Shown here: one piece after another, positions 1-7,371 of the stretch
Position numbering within the stretch: the first letter of the stretch is position 1
Layout: each line of letters begins with the position of its first letter
Assembly (NCBI GenBank): GCA_026645375.1
Contig: JAPFFX010000141.1
Coordinates: 1 to 9,013 of the forward strand
Source of the DNA: Citricoccus sp. WCRC_4
GTDB lineage: Bacteria; Actinomycetota; Actinomycetes; Actinomycetales; Micrococcaceae
Length of the DNA stretch: 9,013 nt
Direction of reading: 5' to 3'
The notes under the pieces: model-generated
What the model was told of the DNA's origin: nothing
What the model saw: the letters and a program-made list of their open reading frames with translations, nothing else
Databases searched by the model: none
Program-made: the position numbers and the translations under genes

Positions 1-693
1 GTCCTGCGTCTCCTGCATCGCGAGCACGACCGTGTCGGTGCCGTATCGGTCGGCCAGTCGGAGCACCTCGCGTTCGCAGACCGCCGTCGCCTCCGCCTGG
101 GCCTGGAGGTCGCCCATGGCCAGGTCCGGCGCGCGCGTGTTGGACACGAGCAACAGCGCCACGACCCGGAGGTAGACGCCCTTCGACCAGACCCGCAACG
201 GGGTGATCCGGAGTCCCTCGCTGTAATGCTCGGTCGCCGCCACCTCGAAGGATCCGGGGGTGTTCCCCCCGATGTCCGCCCAGTGCCCCTTGTTCTGGGC
301 GAAGGCGATGATGCGGCCCTCCGAGAAGATCGGCCGCACGAAGGAGACGTCGTTGAGATGCGTGCCGCCGCGGTAGGGATCGTTGATGGCGAAGACGTCT
401 CCAGGGTGGATGTCGTCGCCGAACTGCTCGATCACCGCCTTGCACTGGAAGTGCAGCGTGCCCACGTGGACGGCGATGTCAGCGGAGCCCTGCATCACCG
501 TGTTCCCGGCCGCGTCGCACAGCGCGGACGAGAAGTCCCGTGAGTAGATGACGAAGGAGTAGCAGGTCCTCAGGATCTGCTCACTCATCAGGTCGACACT
601 GGTGGCAAAGGCATTCTTCAACACCTCGAACGTCACCGGGTCGAGTGTCGTCTCGCGGGCGAGACTCGTGGAGGACTCAATAGTGTCGGTCAT
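1..693 (-). CDS. hyuB: Hydantoinase/oxoprolinase subunit B (HyuB), 3' end beyond window
   Basis: The first 231 residues of a HyuB-family protein are present; family members usually run past 500 residues, so more than half lies beyond position 1. The family pairs with HyuA to hydrolyse cyclic amides such as hydantoins or 5-oxoproline in the cytoplasm, usually at the cost of ATP. Visible family motifs are NDPYRGGTHLND (residues 104-115), KGHWADIGG (135-143, where H and D are typical metal-site residues), EGLRI (159-163) and NTRAPDLAMGDLQAQ (185-199). No stop or frameshift is seen. The ATG at 693-691 shares one base with the TGA of hyuA (TGATG), so translation is probably coupled and the two subunits made in step. 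The substrate is not evident. Hydantoin, N-methylhydantoin, 5-oxoproline and caprolactam are all possible. Family assignment is secure; specificity is unknown. Confidence 0.93.
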   Translation of the reverse strand, partial: MTDTIESSTSLARETTLDPVTFEVLKNAFATSVDLMSEQILRTCYSFVIYSRDFSSALCDAAGNTVMQGSADIAVHVGTLHFQCKAVIEQFGDDIHPGDVFAINDPYRGGTHLNDVSFVRPIFSEGRIIAFAQNKGHWADIGGNTPGSFEVAATEHYSEGLRITPLRVWSKGVYLRVVALLLVSNTRAPDLAMGDLQAQAEATAVCEREVLRLADRYGTDTVVLAMQETQD

Positions 694-2732
694 CAGTTCT
701 TCTCCTCGAGATACATGCGGATGTTCAGCCACTCATCGATCTCCACCCGGGCGAAGGGTGGTACGACGGTGGTTGAATCAAATTGATTGATGATGGCCGG
801 GCCGGCGAGACGGGTACCGGCGGCGAGCGCCTCGCGGTCGTAGACCGGGGTGTCGAGCCACCCCTCGTCCGCGAAGTAGACAGGTCGTCGTTCGATCGGG
901 GCGTCCGGTTCCTGGGCGACCGGCTCGGTCGGGCGAAAGGAGGGTTTGGGGATCTTCCCCACTGCGGAGAGATGCAGCTGGTAGACCTCGACGGGAGTCT
1001 CGTCCTGGCGGAACGAGAACTCGCGCTCGTATTCCTCGTGAAAGGTGCGCAAGGCCTGCTCCATCGCTCCCGGTCCGCTGCCCATGGGCACCTGCAGGGA
1101 GCGCCACTGACCGCGGTAGCGCATCGAGACCTTGCGTTGGAGGATCGCGTTCTCCTCGGCTACACCCTCGTGCCGAAGTCGCGCGGAGGCCTCGGTCTCG
1201 AGCGAGACGAACGCCTCCTCCACGGCCTCCTCGTCGGTCCCGTCCACGAGACCGGTGAACATCTGGGCGAGGTCGTGCTGGATGTCCACGAGCAGGCACC
1301 CCATGGCTGAGGTGACCCCCGGGCTCGGTGGAACGACCACGGACGGGATGCCCAGTTCTCGGGCGACGTCGGCCCCGTGGAGGGCGCCCGCGCCACCGAA
1401 GGCGAGCAGGGCGAAGTCACGCGGGTCATATCCCCGGCGAATCGAGACGAGTCGAACCGCGTCCGCCATGTTGGCGTTGGCCACCGAGATGATGGCTTGA
1501 GCCGCATCCTCGAGGCCCAACCCCAGGGGCTTCGCGATGACTCGCTGGATCGCCTCCTTGGCGCGTGACCGATCGAGCGTCATTGCGCCTCCTGCGAGCG
1601 AGGTGCCGAGCCTGCCCAGCATGACGTTCGCGTCGGTGTTGGTCGGCTGGTCCCCGCCCGTGTCGTAACAGGCCGGGCCGGGATCAGCTCCTGCGGACTG
1701 CGGCCCGTTGCGCAGGGATCCGGCGATGTCGATGTGGGCGAGAGACCCGCCGCCGGCACCGATGGTGAGCACCTCGATCGAGGGGAAGGTGATCGGGTGG
1801 CCGTACTCGACCTGCCACTCCTGGGTGACCCGCAGCTCACCGCCGGCGACCATGGAGATGTCCGTGGAGGTGCCGCCCATGTCGAGGCTCACGGCGTTCT
1901 CGTATCCGCATTGTTGGGCGATGTGCTTCGCGGAGATGGCACCCGCTGCAATTCCCGAGGCGGCGAGACGGACGGGGAACTTCTCCACGAGGCGGGGCGT
2001 CATGGATCCGCCGCCTGAATGCAGGAGCAGGAGGTCTCCCTGGTAGCCGCCGTCGCGCAGCCTGTCCGCAAGCCGGTTCACGTAACCGGAGACCAGCGGT
2101 GCCAGCACCGCGTTGGAGACGGTCGTATTGAACCGCGGGTACTCGAAGATCTCGGGCAGGACCTCAGCCGATGTCGAGACCGTGGCATCCGGAATGACGT
2201 CCTCGATGATCTCCCGCATCCGGATCTCGTTCGCCGGATTCGCATAGGAGTTGAGGAAACAGACGGCGATGGTCTTGACTCCGCGGCGCTTCAACAGCTC
2301 GGCGAGCTTCCGTGCCTCTTCCTCGTCGAGCGCGGTGATGGAATTTCCCAGGTAGTCGGTCCGCTCGGTGACCTCGAAGCGGTCCCGGCGCCGGATATAG
2401 GCCGGGGAGACATCCTTGTAGGCGTCCCAGAGGTCATCCTTGGTGCCGTCGCGGATCTCGAGAATGTCGCGGAAGCCCCGTGTGGTGACCAGCGCTGCCG
2501 CCGGGAAGTTCCGAGTGATCAACGCATTCGTGGCCACCGTTGTCCCGTGCGAGAAGAGGGAGACGTCGGAAAGGTCGATCTCCCCGCGTTCGACGCCGTT
2601 CATCACGGCGACCATCGGATCATGGGGTGTCGACGGCACCTTGGTGACGCGCATCTCCTGGGTTGCATCGTCGAAGATGCAGACGTCGGTGAACGTCCCA
2701 CCTACGTCCACGGCTACTCGCACCTTGCCCAT
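693..2732 (-). CDS. hyuA: Hydantoinase/oxoprolinase subunit A (HyuA), ATP-binding
   Basis: A 679-residue protein of normal length for HyuA, the ATPase-fold partner of HyuB. Motifs from N to C are DVGGTFTD (residues 9-16, phosphate-binding loop), SHGTTVATNALI (61-72), EYPRFNTT (197-204), LDMGGTSTDIS (283-293), GAGGGS (325-330), GADPGPACY (348-356), FGGAGALH (445-452), MRYRGQ (537-542) and GPAII (644-648). They cover the Hydant_A N-terminal domain, the central hydantoinase_A domain and the C-terminal region. An in-frame ATG at 2774 would add 14 residues. The ATG at 2732 is preferred because AGGAGG lies 5 nt upstream and the DVGGTFTD strand then starts near residue 5, as in homologues. It heads an operon with hyuB and is divergent from a PucR-type regulator. 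Related acetone or acetophenone carboxylases also carry this domain, but they need extra subunits not seen here. Confidence 0.95.
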   Translation of the reverse strand: MGKVRVAVDVGGTFTDVCIFDDATQEMRVTKVPSTPHDPMVAVMNGVERGEIDLSDVSLFSHGTTVATNALITRNFPAAALVTTRGFRDILEIRDGTKDDLWDAYKDVSPAYIRRRDRFEVTERTDYLGNSITALDEEEARKLAELLKRRGVKTIAVCFLNSYANPANEIRMREIIEDVIPDATVSTSAEVLPEIFEYPRFNTTVSNAVLAPLVSGYVNRLADRLRDGGYQGDLLLLHSGGGSMTPRLVEKFPVRLAASGIAAGAISAKHIAQQCGYENAVSLDMGGTSTDISMVAGGELRVTQEWQVEYGHPITFPSIEVLTIGAGGGSLAHIDIAGSLRNGPQSAGADPGPACYDTGGDQPTNTDANVMLGRLGTSLAGGAMTLDRSRAKEAIQRVIAKPLGLGLEDAAQAIISVANANMADAVRLVSIRRGYDPRDFALLAFGGAGALHGADVARELGIPSVVVPPSPGVTSAMGCLLVDIQHDLAQMFTGLVDGTDEEAVEEAFVSLETEASARLRHEGVAEENAILQRKVSMRYRGQWRSLQVPMGSGPGAMEQALRTFHEEYEREFSFRQDETPVEVYQLHLSAVGKIPKPSFRPTEPVAQEPDAPIERRPVYFADEGWLDTPVYDREALAAGTRLAGPAIINQFDSTTVVPPFARVEIDEWLNIRMYLEEKN

Positions 2733-2737
2733 CGGCT

Positions 2738-2743
2738 CCTCCT
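2738..2743 (-). promoter_or_regulatory. Ribosome binding site of hyuA
   Basis: A perfect AGGAGG on the minus strand lies 5 nt before the ATG at 2732. It favours this start over the in-frame ATG at 2774. Confidence 0.8.
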
Positions 2744-2800
2744 GAAGTCCTGCAGCTTGTCCTGTGTGCATCAACCTTCATGCCTGGATGTGGCGCGCGT

Positions 2801-2828
2801 CACTGGTAGATGTTTAGTCTTTCAAGTG
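2801..2828. promoter_or_regulatory. Imperfect dyad in the divergent hyuA/pucR-type intergenic region
   Basis: The 135-bp gap between hyuA and the divergent regulator is the only place for both promoters. Within its most A/T-rich part, CACTGG (2801-2806) and CAAGTG (2823-2828) form an inverted repeat with one mismatch and a 16-bp spacer, giving centres about two helical turns apart. A second small repeat, GCAT-N8-ATGC, lies at 2768-2783. No convincing -35/-10 pair was found for either gene. Binding by the adjacent PucR-type protein is inference from location only. Confidence 0.3.
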
Positions 2829-2852
2829 ACCGACTGTGAGAATTCCAAAAGC

Positions 2853-2859
2853 GGGAGGG
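2853..2859 (+). promoter_or_regulatory. Ribosome binding site of the PucR-type regulator
   Basis: GGGAGGG lies 8 nt before the ATG at 2868. It identifies this as the true start, although the reading frame stays open for about 850 bases further upstream, opposite hyuA. Confidence 0.7.
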
Positions 2860-2867
2860 TCTGGCCC

Positions 2868-4112
2868 ATGGACTCGAGACCTCAGCCCTCGCCTGCATCC
2901 GCCCCTGGTGATGAAGAGGGCGCCTCAGAAGTGCGGCTCCTTCGCATCGCCCTGGAGATCATGGATTCGCTGCTCGCCGCGGTCTCCTCACCCGATCCGG
3001 TGCACACCCTGGCCTCGAAGATGGGTTCGATCTGCCGGGGCGCCTCGGTCATCTACGCCCTGGACGGTGAGATCCTGGCCAGCTCGGGCGGGGCGCCGAG
3101 TCAGCTCATCTGGAACGAGGTCGCGGCATCCAGTCAGCCAGAACTGGCCCTGGAGATCGGGCGGTGGCATGTGTTGACGCGCCGTGTTTCCCTGCAGGCG
3201 GGGATCCACGTGATCGCGATCGCCACTCGCAGTCCCGACCTGCTCTCCGAGATGGGGGGCGTTCTGCTCGACACGTCAGAACGCCTCCTGGGGGCGGTGC
3301 ACGGCATCCAGTACGGCGCGGCCCTCCGGGACCGCCGTGACAACGAACAGCTCATCGCCAGCCTGCATGATGGAATCCTCCCGTCGCGGGAGCACCGTTT
3401 CTGGAGCCGTATCGCCCAATTCGGGTTCACGGCCTACCTGCCCCTTCGTGCCGTCGAGTTCGAACCCATCGACGGTGGCGTGAGCACGGAGAGCGATGTC
3501 GGACGCCTCGTCGCACGGGCCCGCGCCGACGGCATCCCCCTCCTCATCATGCTCAGCCGCCCCGACATGGATTCACCGGCCATGGTCTCGGCGATCCTGC
3601 CCGCCACCGAGGCGGCGAGCCGCTGGCTCAACCTCATGGCAGAGCATTACCTCGTCGGCGTCTCCGCCCCGTTCTCCTCCCTCGTCCAGGTCCCCGGAAG
3701 CGTGCGTGAGGCAGAGAAGGCGCTCGGAATTGCCCGGTCCTGGGCTTCCATTGCCGAGAGGCCAGAGCGCATCGGGCCCGTCCGGATCGATGAGATCGAC
3801 CTCTCGACCTGGCTTCTGTCCCATGTGGACCAGCAGCAGCTCCGCACCCGGATCGGCATCACCCTGGCGCCCGTGAGCGCGGAACCCCTCAGGACGACCC
3901 TCCTCACCTATCTCGCCCTCGACCAGAACGTGGCCCGCACCGCGGAAGCCCTGTTCGTCCACCAGAACACCGTGCGCTACCGGCTCGGCAGCATCGAACA
4001 GGCGATGGGGGCATCCCTTGATTCCGCACCCGCCCTGGCGAATCTCGTCCTGGCCCTGCACCAGGAGCTCGTGCCCTACCGGTCGAAGTGGAACACCGCG
4101 CCGCCGACGTAG
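2868..4112 (+). CDS. PucR/CdaR-family transcriptional regulator
   Basis: A 414-residue regulator. The C-terminus (about 344-381) is the PucR-type helix-turn-helix, seen in LLTYLALDQNVARTAEAL followed by FVHQNTVRYRLGSIEQAMG, the hallmark NTVRYRL signature. Upstream, about residues 263-290 (VGVSAPFSSLVQVPGSVREA and on) match the GGDEF-like segment of CdaR/PucR proteins. The first 150 or so residues form a ligand-sensing region, possibly GAF-like, that is not clearly classified. Such proteins usually act as substrate-responsive activators of purine, amino-acid or sugar-acid catabolism genes. Divergent placement next to hyuAB makes that operon the likely target; this is inferred. The start was chosen by the GGGAGGG site. 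Upstream in-frame sequence runs antisense to hyuA and encodes nothing recognisable. Confidence 0.9.
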   Translation: MDSRPQPSPASAPGDEEGASEVRLLRIALEIMDSLLAAVSSPDPVHTLASKMGSICRGASVIYALDGEILASSGGAPSQLIWNEVAASSQPELALEIGRWHVLTRRVSLQAGIHVIAIATRSPDLLSEMGGVLLDTSERLLGAVHGIQYGAALRDRRDNEQLIASLHDGILPSREHRFWSRIAQFGFTAYLPLRAVEFEPIDGGVSTESDVGRLVARARADGIPLLIMLSRPDMDSPAMVSAILPATEAASRWLNLMAEHYLVGVSAPFSSLVQVPGSVREAEKALGIARSWASIAERPERIGPVRIDEIDLSTWLLSHVDQQQLRTRIGITLAPVSAEPLRTTLLTYLALDQNVARTAEALFVHQNTVRYRLGSIEQAMGASLDSAPALANLVLALHQELVPYRSKWNTAPPT

Positions 4113-4129
4113 CGACCGGCTTGGGTCGC
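4112..4129 (+). terminator. Small hairpin at the end of the PucR-type regulator gene
   Basis: GCGACC (4112-4117) and GGTCGC (4124-4129) form a perfect 6-bp stem with a 6-nt loop, beginning at the last base of the stop codon. There is no following T-tract, so it is a weak candidate terminator. The rest of the gap up to 4216 shows no convincing promoter apart from an isolated TATGCT at 4165-4170. Confidence 0.35.
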
Positions 4130-4216
4130 AGTGGGCCAGGCGAGGGGGCATCGACGGTCCGGTCTATGCTGTGTCAACGCTCACATGCCAGCCCATAGAT
4201 CCGTGAAGGAGCGATC

Positions 4217-4507
4217 ATGAGCAATGGCTCCCCCCTCTGCGAGGTCCAGCTCGAGAACGAACACTTCCGCGTGACGAAGTGGACGCTCGAACCCGGACAG
4301 ACCATCCCCATGCATCGGCATGACCACGAGTACGTGGTGATTCCCCTCGCCTCCCGCACCATGCACGTGACGAACGCCGACGGCAGCCACGCTGTTGCGG
4401 AACTGGTGAGTGGGCAGAGCTACACCCGTCCTGCCGGGACGGAACACCGGGTGGAGAACCGGGAGGCCTCGGACGCGGTCGTCTTCGTCGAGGTGGAGCA
4501 CCTGTGA
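4217..4507 (+). CDS. Small BauB-like cupin-domain protein
   Basis: A complete 96-residue single-domain cupin. Motif 1 is around residues 26-44, with G27, H33, H35, H37 and E38 in PGQTIPMHRHDHEYVVIPL. Motif 2 is around 66-81, with G67, P72, G74, H77 and N81. These histidines and the glutamate would bind a divalent metal. The HRHDHEYVVIPL and SYTRPAGTEHRVEN segments resemble small cupins annotated as beta-alanine-degradation protein BauB. That group has poorly defined biochemistry, so no reaction is assigned. AAGGAG at 4206-4211, 5 nt before the ATG, supports the start. Its stop overlaps the start of the following acetyltransferase gene, indicating coupled expression. It may belong functionally with the hyu genes, but it lies downstream of the divergent regulator and could be independent. 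Confidence 0.85.
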   Translation: MSNGSPLCEVQLENEHFRVTKWTLEPGQTIPMHRHDHEYVVIPLASRTMHVTNADGSHAVAELVSGQSYTRPAGTEHRVENREASDAVVFVEVEHL

Positions 4508-4962
4508 CGGGCCCGGTTGCCGTCCGGCTCGCCGCGGACGCGGATCGTGAGCCGTGGGGTGAGCTCTTCCGGGGTTATCGGGACTTCTATGGCAAGGCCC
4601 ACGACCCGGCCGTCATCGACACGGTGTGGGGCTGGATCACCGACCCCGCGCACAGCACCCGCTGTCTCATCGCCGAGACCGACGGGCGTGCCATCGGGTT
4701 CGGGCATTTCCGAGCCTTCGGGCGGCCCATAGACGGCGGACATGGCCTCTACCTCGATGACCTGTTCACCGCTCCGGGTGAGCGCGGCACGGGCGCCGCC
4801 TCGGCGATCCTCCAGTTCCTCGCACAGGTCGCCCACCGTGAAGGTGCGTCTGTGGTGCGATGGATCACCGCCGAGGGCAACGAAACGGCTCGAAGGCTCT
4901 ATGAACGACTCGCGACCCAGACACCCTGGGTCACGTACGACATGGCGCCGCGGTTGCGCTGA
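4504..4962 (+). CDS. GNAT-family N-acetyltransferase
   Basis: A 152-residue protein of typical GNAT length, expected to transfer acetyl from acetyl-CoA to an amine in the cytoplasm. Motif A is at about 83-100 (YLDDLFTAPGERGTGAAS), with the acetyl-CoA pyrophosphate-binding ERGTGA loop at 93-98. The C-terminal NETARRLYERL (126-136) and WVTYDM (142-147) match the usual motif B and terminal strand. It starts with GTG, whose bases overlap the cupin stop in a GTGA arrangement (4 bp). GGAG at 4495-4498 is 5 nt upstream. Tight coupling suggests the two proteins act on related compounds, perhaps an amine or amino-acid product. That is inference, and no substrate can be named. It converges on gntR with 46 bp between the stops. 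No strong bidirectional terminator was seen there. Confidence 0.9.
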   Translation: MTGPVAVRLAADADREPWGELFRGYRDFYGKAHDPAVIDTVWGWITDPAHSTRCLIAETDGRAIGFGHFRAFGRPIDGGHGLYLDDLFTAPGERGTGAASAILQFLAQVAHREGASVVRWITAEGNETARRLYERLATQTPWVTYDMAPRLR

Positions 4963-5008
4963 CAGGTCCGGGTGCGCCCAGGCTGACGCGACCCCGGCCT
5001 CGGTCCGG

Positions 5009-5656
5009 TCACCGCCGCGCCGCGTCCTGGAACATCGCCAGCCGCAGGGTCCGGGCCGTGGTCATGTGCGTGCGCATGGCCTCCCGGGCCGCCTCGCCGT
5101 CCCGTGCCCGGATCCGCTCCACGATGTGCTCGTGTTCATCCAGGGCCTGGTCCCAGCGCCCGGGCCGGGTGAGCGTGGAGACGGGGGCGTGGATCTGGTG
5201 GGTGGCCAGCCGGTCCAGCAGGTCCTTGAGCACCGGGTTCCGGGTGGCCGACCACAGGGCCTCGTGGAACTCGACGTTGGTGGTCAGCCGGGTGGCGTTG
5301 TCCGGGTCCTGCAGCTCGCGGTCCCGGGCCAGCAGCGCGTCCAGGCGCACCAGGTCCATCTCCGTGCGGGCGCTCGCCGCCTCGAAGGCGGCCTGTCCCT
5401 CGAGCAGGATGCGCAGGTCATACACCTGCATCAGTTCCTCGGGGTCGAGCCGGCGCACCTGCAGCCCGCGGACGCCGCGCTCCAGCAGGCCCTCCTGCTG
5501 CAGCCGTCCCAGCGCCTCGCGCACGGGGGTGCGGGAGACCCCGAAGCGCTCCGCCAGGCCCACCTCCCGGAAGGGCGTGCCGGGCTCGTGCGCGCCGTGC
5601 AGGATCTCGGCCTTGAGCGCGGCATGGATCGCGGTCGCGTCCACCTTCACTGCCAT
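5009..5656 (-). CDS. GntR-family regulator, FadR subfamily with FCD domain
   Basis: A 215-residue DNA-binding regulator. The N-terminal winged helix (about 5-70) has the family signature LAERFGVSRTPVREALGRLQ (34-53) followed by GLLER. The C-terminal FCD ligand-binding domain (about 75-205) carries likely metal/carboxylate ligands H131 (in NVEFHEALW), H175 and H198. The position usually held by Asp is Asn here (N127). FCD regulators commonly sense organic acids, often acting as repressors released by ligand. The ATG at 5656 is chosen over an in-frame one at 5710 because AGGAAGG lies 7 nt upstream. It follows tcuA on the same strand, and the core of the palindrome upstream of tcuA fits an FCD-type operator. 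It is therefore the probable local repressor, perhaps responding to tricarballylate or a related acid (inferred). Confidence 0.92.
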   Translation of the reverse strand: MAVKVDATAIHAALKAEILHGAHEPGTPFREVGLAERFGVSRTPVREALGRLQQEGLLERGVRGLQVRRLDPEELMQVYDLRILLEGQAAFEAASARTEMDLVRLDALLARDRELQDPDNATRLTTNVEFHEALWSATRNPVLKDLLDRLATHQIHAPVSTLTRPGRWDQALDEHEHIVERIRARDGEAAREAMRTHMTTARTLRLAMFQDAARR

Positions 5657-5663
5657 CGGCTGT

Positions 5664-5670
5664 CCTTCCT
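5664..5670 (-). promoter_or_regulatory. Ribosome binding site of the GntR-family gene
   Basis: AGGAAGG on the minus strand, 7 nt before the ATG at 5656, decides the start against the in-frame ATG at 5710. Confidence 0.75.
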
Positions 5671-5717
5671 GCTGGGCCTGCTGCGGCTTTCTGCCGTCTC
5701 GATGCTGCACCGATCTC

Positions 5718-5763
5718 GCACGAGTCCCGCCCCCGCCCGGTGGGGCAGGGACGGGACTCGCGC
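5718..5763 (-). terminator. Long GC-rich hairpin between tcuA and gntR (distal)
   Basis: CGAGTCCCG (5721-5729) pairs perfectly with CGGGACTCG (5752-5760). The pairing continues inward to a 4-nt loop (5739-5742) and outward to 5718/5763. In minus-strand RNA this gives a 21-position stem with 18 Watson-Crick and 3 G-U pairs. The plus-strand RNA would have C-A mismatches at those three places, so the structure favours the tcuA/gntR transcript. There is no U-tract. It could be a terminator, an attenuator or an RNA-stabilising element. Confidence 0.6.
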
Positions 5764-5772
5764 CGGGTCCTG

Positions 5773-5811
5773 CCGGCCGGCGTCGGGCCCTCGGAGCACG
5801 ACGCCGGCCGG
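5773..5811 (-). terminator. Perfect 13-bp inverted repeat just after tcuA (proximal)
   Basis: CCGGCCGGCGTCG (5773-5785) and CGACGCCGGCCGG (5799-5811) are exact inverted copies with a 13-nt loop. The stem begins 12 nt after the tcuA stop codon. No T-run follows in either direction. A role in ending or protecting the tcuA message is likely but inferred. Confidence 0.6.
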
Positions 5812-5823
5812 TGGGTCACGCTG

Positions 5824-7329
5824 TCAGGCCAGCGTACCGGCGCGGCGGCCGAAGACGACGCCGGCCGCCAGGCCCGAACCGCCGGGGTAGTTGGCCGAGA
5901 ACAGCCCGCCGAGCATCTCCCCGCACACGTACAGGCCGCCGATGGGCTGGCCGTCGGCGTCCAGCACGCGGCCGTGGGTGTCCGACTTCAGTCCGCCGAA
6001 GGTGAAGGTGATGCCGCAGGTGACGGCGTAGGCGTAGAACGGGCCCTCGGTCAGCGGGGTGGCCCAGTTGGACTTCACCGGGGTGGTCTCGGCCCGGCGG
6101 CCGTCCTTGACGGTCGGATCCCACGGCACGGAGGTGTCGATCGAGGCGTTGTAGTCGGCGACCGTGGCGGCCAGGGACTGCGGGTCCACGCCGATCTTCG
6201 CGGCCAGCTCCTCAAGGGTGTCGGCCTGCTCCACGGAGATGCCGGGCATGTCGTACTCCTCGGTGCGCAGCATGGCCCGCAGGTTCGCATCGAAGACCTG
6301 GTAGGCCACCGAGCCGGGCTGCTTGAGGATCTCCCGGCCGAACTTGGCGTAGGTGTAGTTGCGGAAGTCCTCGCCCTCGTCCACGAAGCGCTGGCCCTCG
6401 GTGTTGACGATGATGCCCAGGAAGTAGGACTGGCGGGTCAGCCGGTTGGTCAGCCCGCGGTTGGACTCGTTGTCGGGGTTGAAGGCGTCCCACTGGGTGG
6501 AGTGGCAGGTGGACCAGTCACCGGCCTTCTGGGCGCCGATGGCCAGTCCGGCGGCGATCATGTCCCCGTTGTTGAACCGGGTGCCGCGGACCTTGGCGTT
6601 CTCCCAGCCCTCGCCGAGGTGCTCGCGGCGCCACTCGGCGCTGGACTCGAAACCGCCGGCGCCGAGAACGACCGATTCGGCGCGCAGCTCGGTCACCGTG
6701 CCGTCCTGCTGGCGGACCTGCACGCCGCGCACCCGGCCGTCCTCCACGATCAACCCGGACACGTCCTGGCCGAAGCGGACCTCGGTGCCGAGCTTCTCGG
6801 CCACGGCGAGGTGGTCGTGCATCAGGCCTTCGCCGCCGCCCACGTTGCCCACGTGCAGCCCGCCCCAGAACAGGTAGGAGCCGTCCTCGCGCTGGTAGGC
6901 CTGGCGCTCGTACATCAGGCGGTACTTCAGGCCCAGGGACTTCAGCCAGCGCAGGTTCGGGGCGGCCTCGTGGACCAGGGCCTCGGTCAGGTCCGGGTCG
7001 TTGCGTCCCTCGGTGACGCGGACCAGGTCCGCGGTGTAGTCCTCGGGGGAGTACGGCGGCACCACAGTGGCCGCGTGGCGCTCGTCCGGCTCGACGAGGT
7101 CGGCCAGGTCCTCCAGGCCCGCGTGGGCGATGCGGGTGGCGCCGGCGGTGTAGTAGCTGTTGCCGCCGAACTCGCCCTGCGGGGCCTTCTCCAGCAGCAG
7201 CACCTTCCGGCCGCGCCCGGCGGCGGCGTGGGCGGCGGTGAAGGCGGCGTTGCCCCCGCCGACGACGATGACGTCGGCGTCCAGGGCGGGCTGGTCCTCG
7301 CGGGTGGTCTCGGGTGCGGAGGTGGTCAT
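5824..7329 (-). CDS. tcuA: FAD-dependent tricarballylate dehydrogenase (TcuA-like flavoprotein)
   Basis: A 501-residue flavoprotein of the fumarate reductase/succinate dehydrogenase family. The FAD-binding Rossmann loop is VGGGNAA (23-29) with E48 closing the first beta-alpha-beta unit. GGNSYYTAGATRI (55-67) follows. The substrate-domain signature RFVDEGEDFRNYTYAKFGRE (314-333), VTCGITFTFGGL (436-447) and the C-terminal GLYVCGE...YPGGSGLA (465-488) match TcuA proteins closely as remembered. In Salmonella, TcuA oxidises tricarballylate to cis-aconitate and TcuB reoxidises its flavin. No TcuB gene is in this window. The ATG at 7329 is chosen over one at 7380 because GGAAGG sits 7 nt upstream and the longer form would start inside the probable -10/operator. 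Other members of the superfamily reduce urocanate or fumarate, so the substrate is probable, not proven. Confidence 0.85.
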   Translation of the reverse strand: MTTSAPETTREDQPALDADVIVVGGGNAAFTAAHAAAGRGRKVLLLEKAPQGEFGGNSYYTAGATRIAHAGLEDLADLVEPDERHAATVVPPYSPEDYTADLVRVTEGRNDPDLTEALVHEAAPNLRWLKSLGLKYRLMYERQAYQREDGSYLFWGGLHVGNVGGGEGLMHDHLAVAEKLGTEVRFGQDVSGLIVEDGRVRGVQVRQQDGTVTELRAESVVLGAGGFESSAEWRREHLGEGWENAKVRGTRFNNGDMIAAGLAIGAQKAGDWSTCHSTQWDAFNPDNESNRGLTNRLTRQSYFLGIIVNTEGQRFVDEGEDFRNYTYAKFGREILKQPGSVAYQVFDANLRAMLRTEEYDMPGISVEQADTLEELAAKIGVDPQSLAATVADYNASIDTSVPWDPTVKDGRRAETTPVKSNWATPLTEGPFYAYAVTCGITFTFGGLKSDTHGRVLDADGQPIGGLYVCGEMLGGLFSANYPGGSGLAAGVVFGRRAGTLA

Positions 7330-7336
7330 GGGGGTG

Positions 7337-7342
7337 CCTTCC
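7337..7342 (-). promoter_or_regulatory. Ribosome binding site of tcuA
   Basis: GGAAGG on the minus strand, 7 nt before the ATG at 7329, supports that start. Confidence 0.7.
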
Positions 7343-7371
7343 GGTGGTGGCGCGTCACGCCGTCGTCGATT

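Noticed and set aside
2019..2867. Open frame extending the PucR-type protein upstream by 283 residues, opposite hyuA
   Set aside because: It is a high-GC antisense shadow of hyuA with no recognisable domain. A good ribosome binding site marks the start at 2868.
4915..4931. ACCCAG/CTGGGT inverted repeat near the end of the GNAT gene
   Set aside because: It lies inside conserved coding sequence, is short, and has no T-tract, so chance is enough to explain it.
4742..5890. 382-codon plus-strand open frame over the end of the GNAT gene and gntR
   Set aside because: It overlaps two well-supported genes, has no recognisable motif, and its composition is that of antisense GC-rich DNA.
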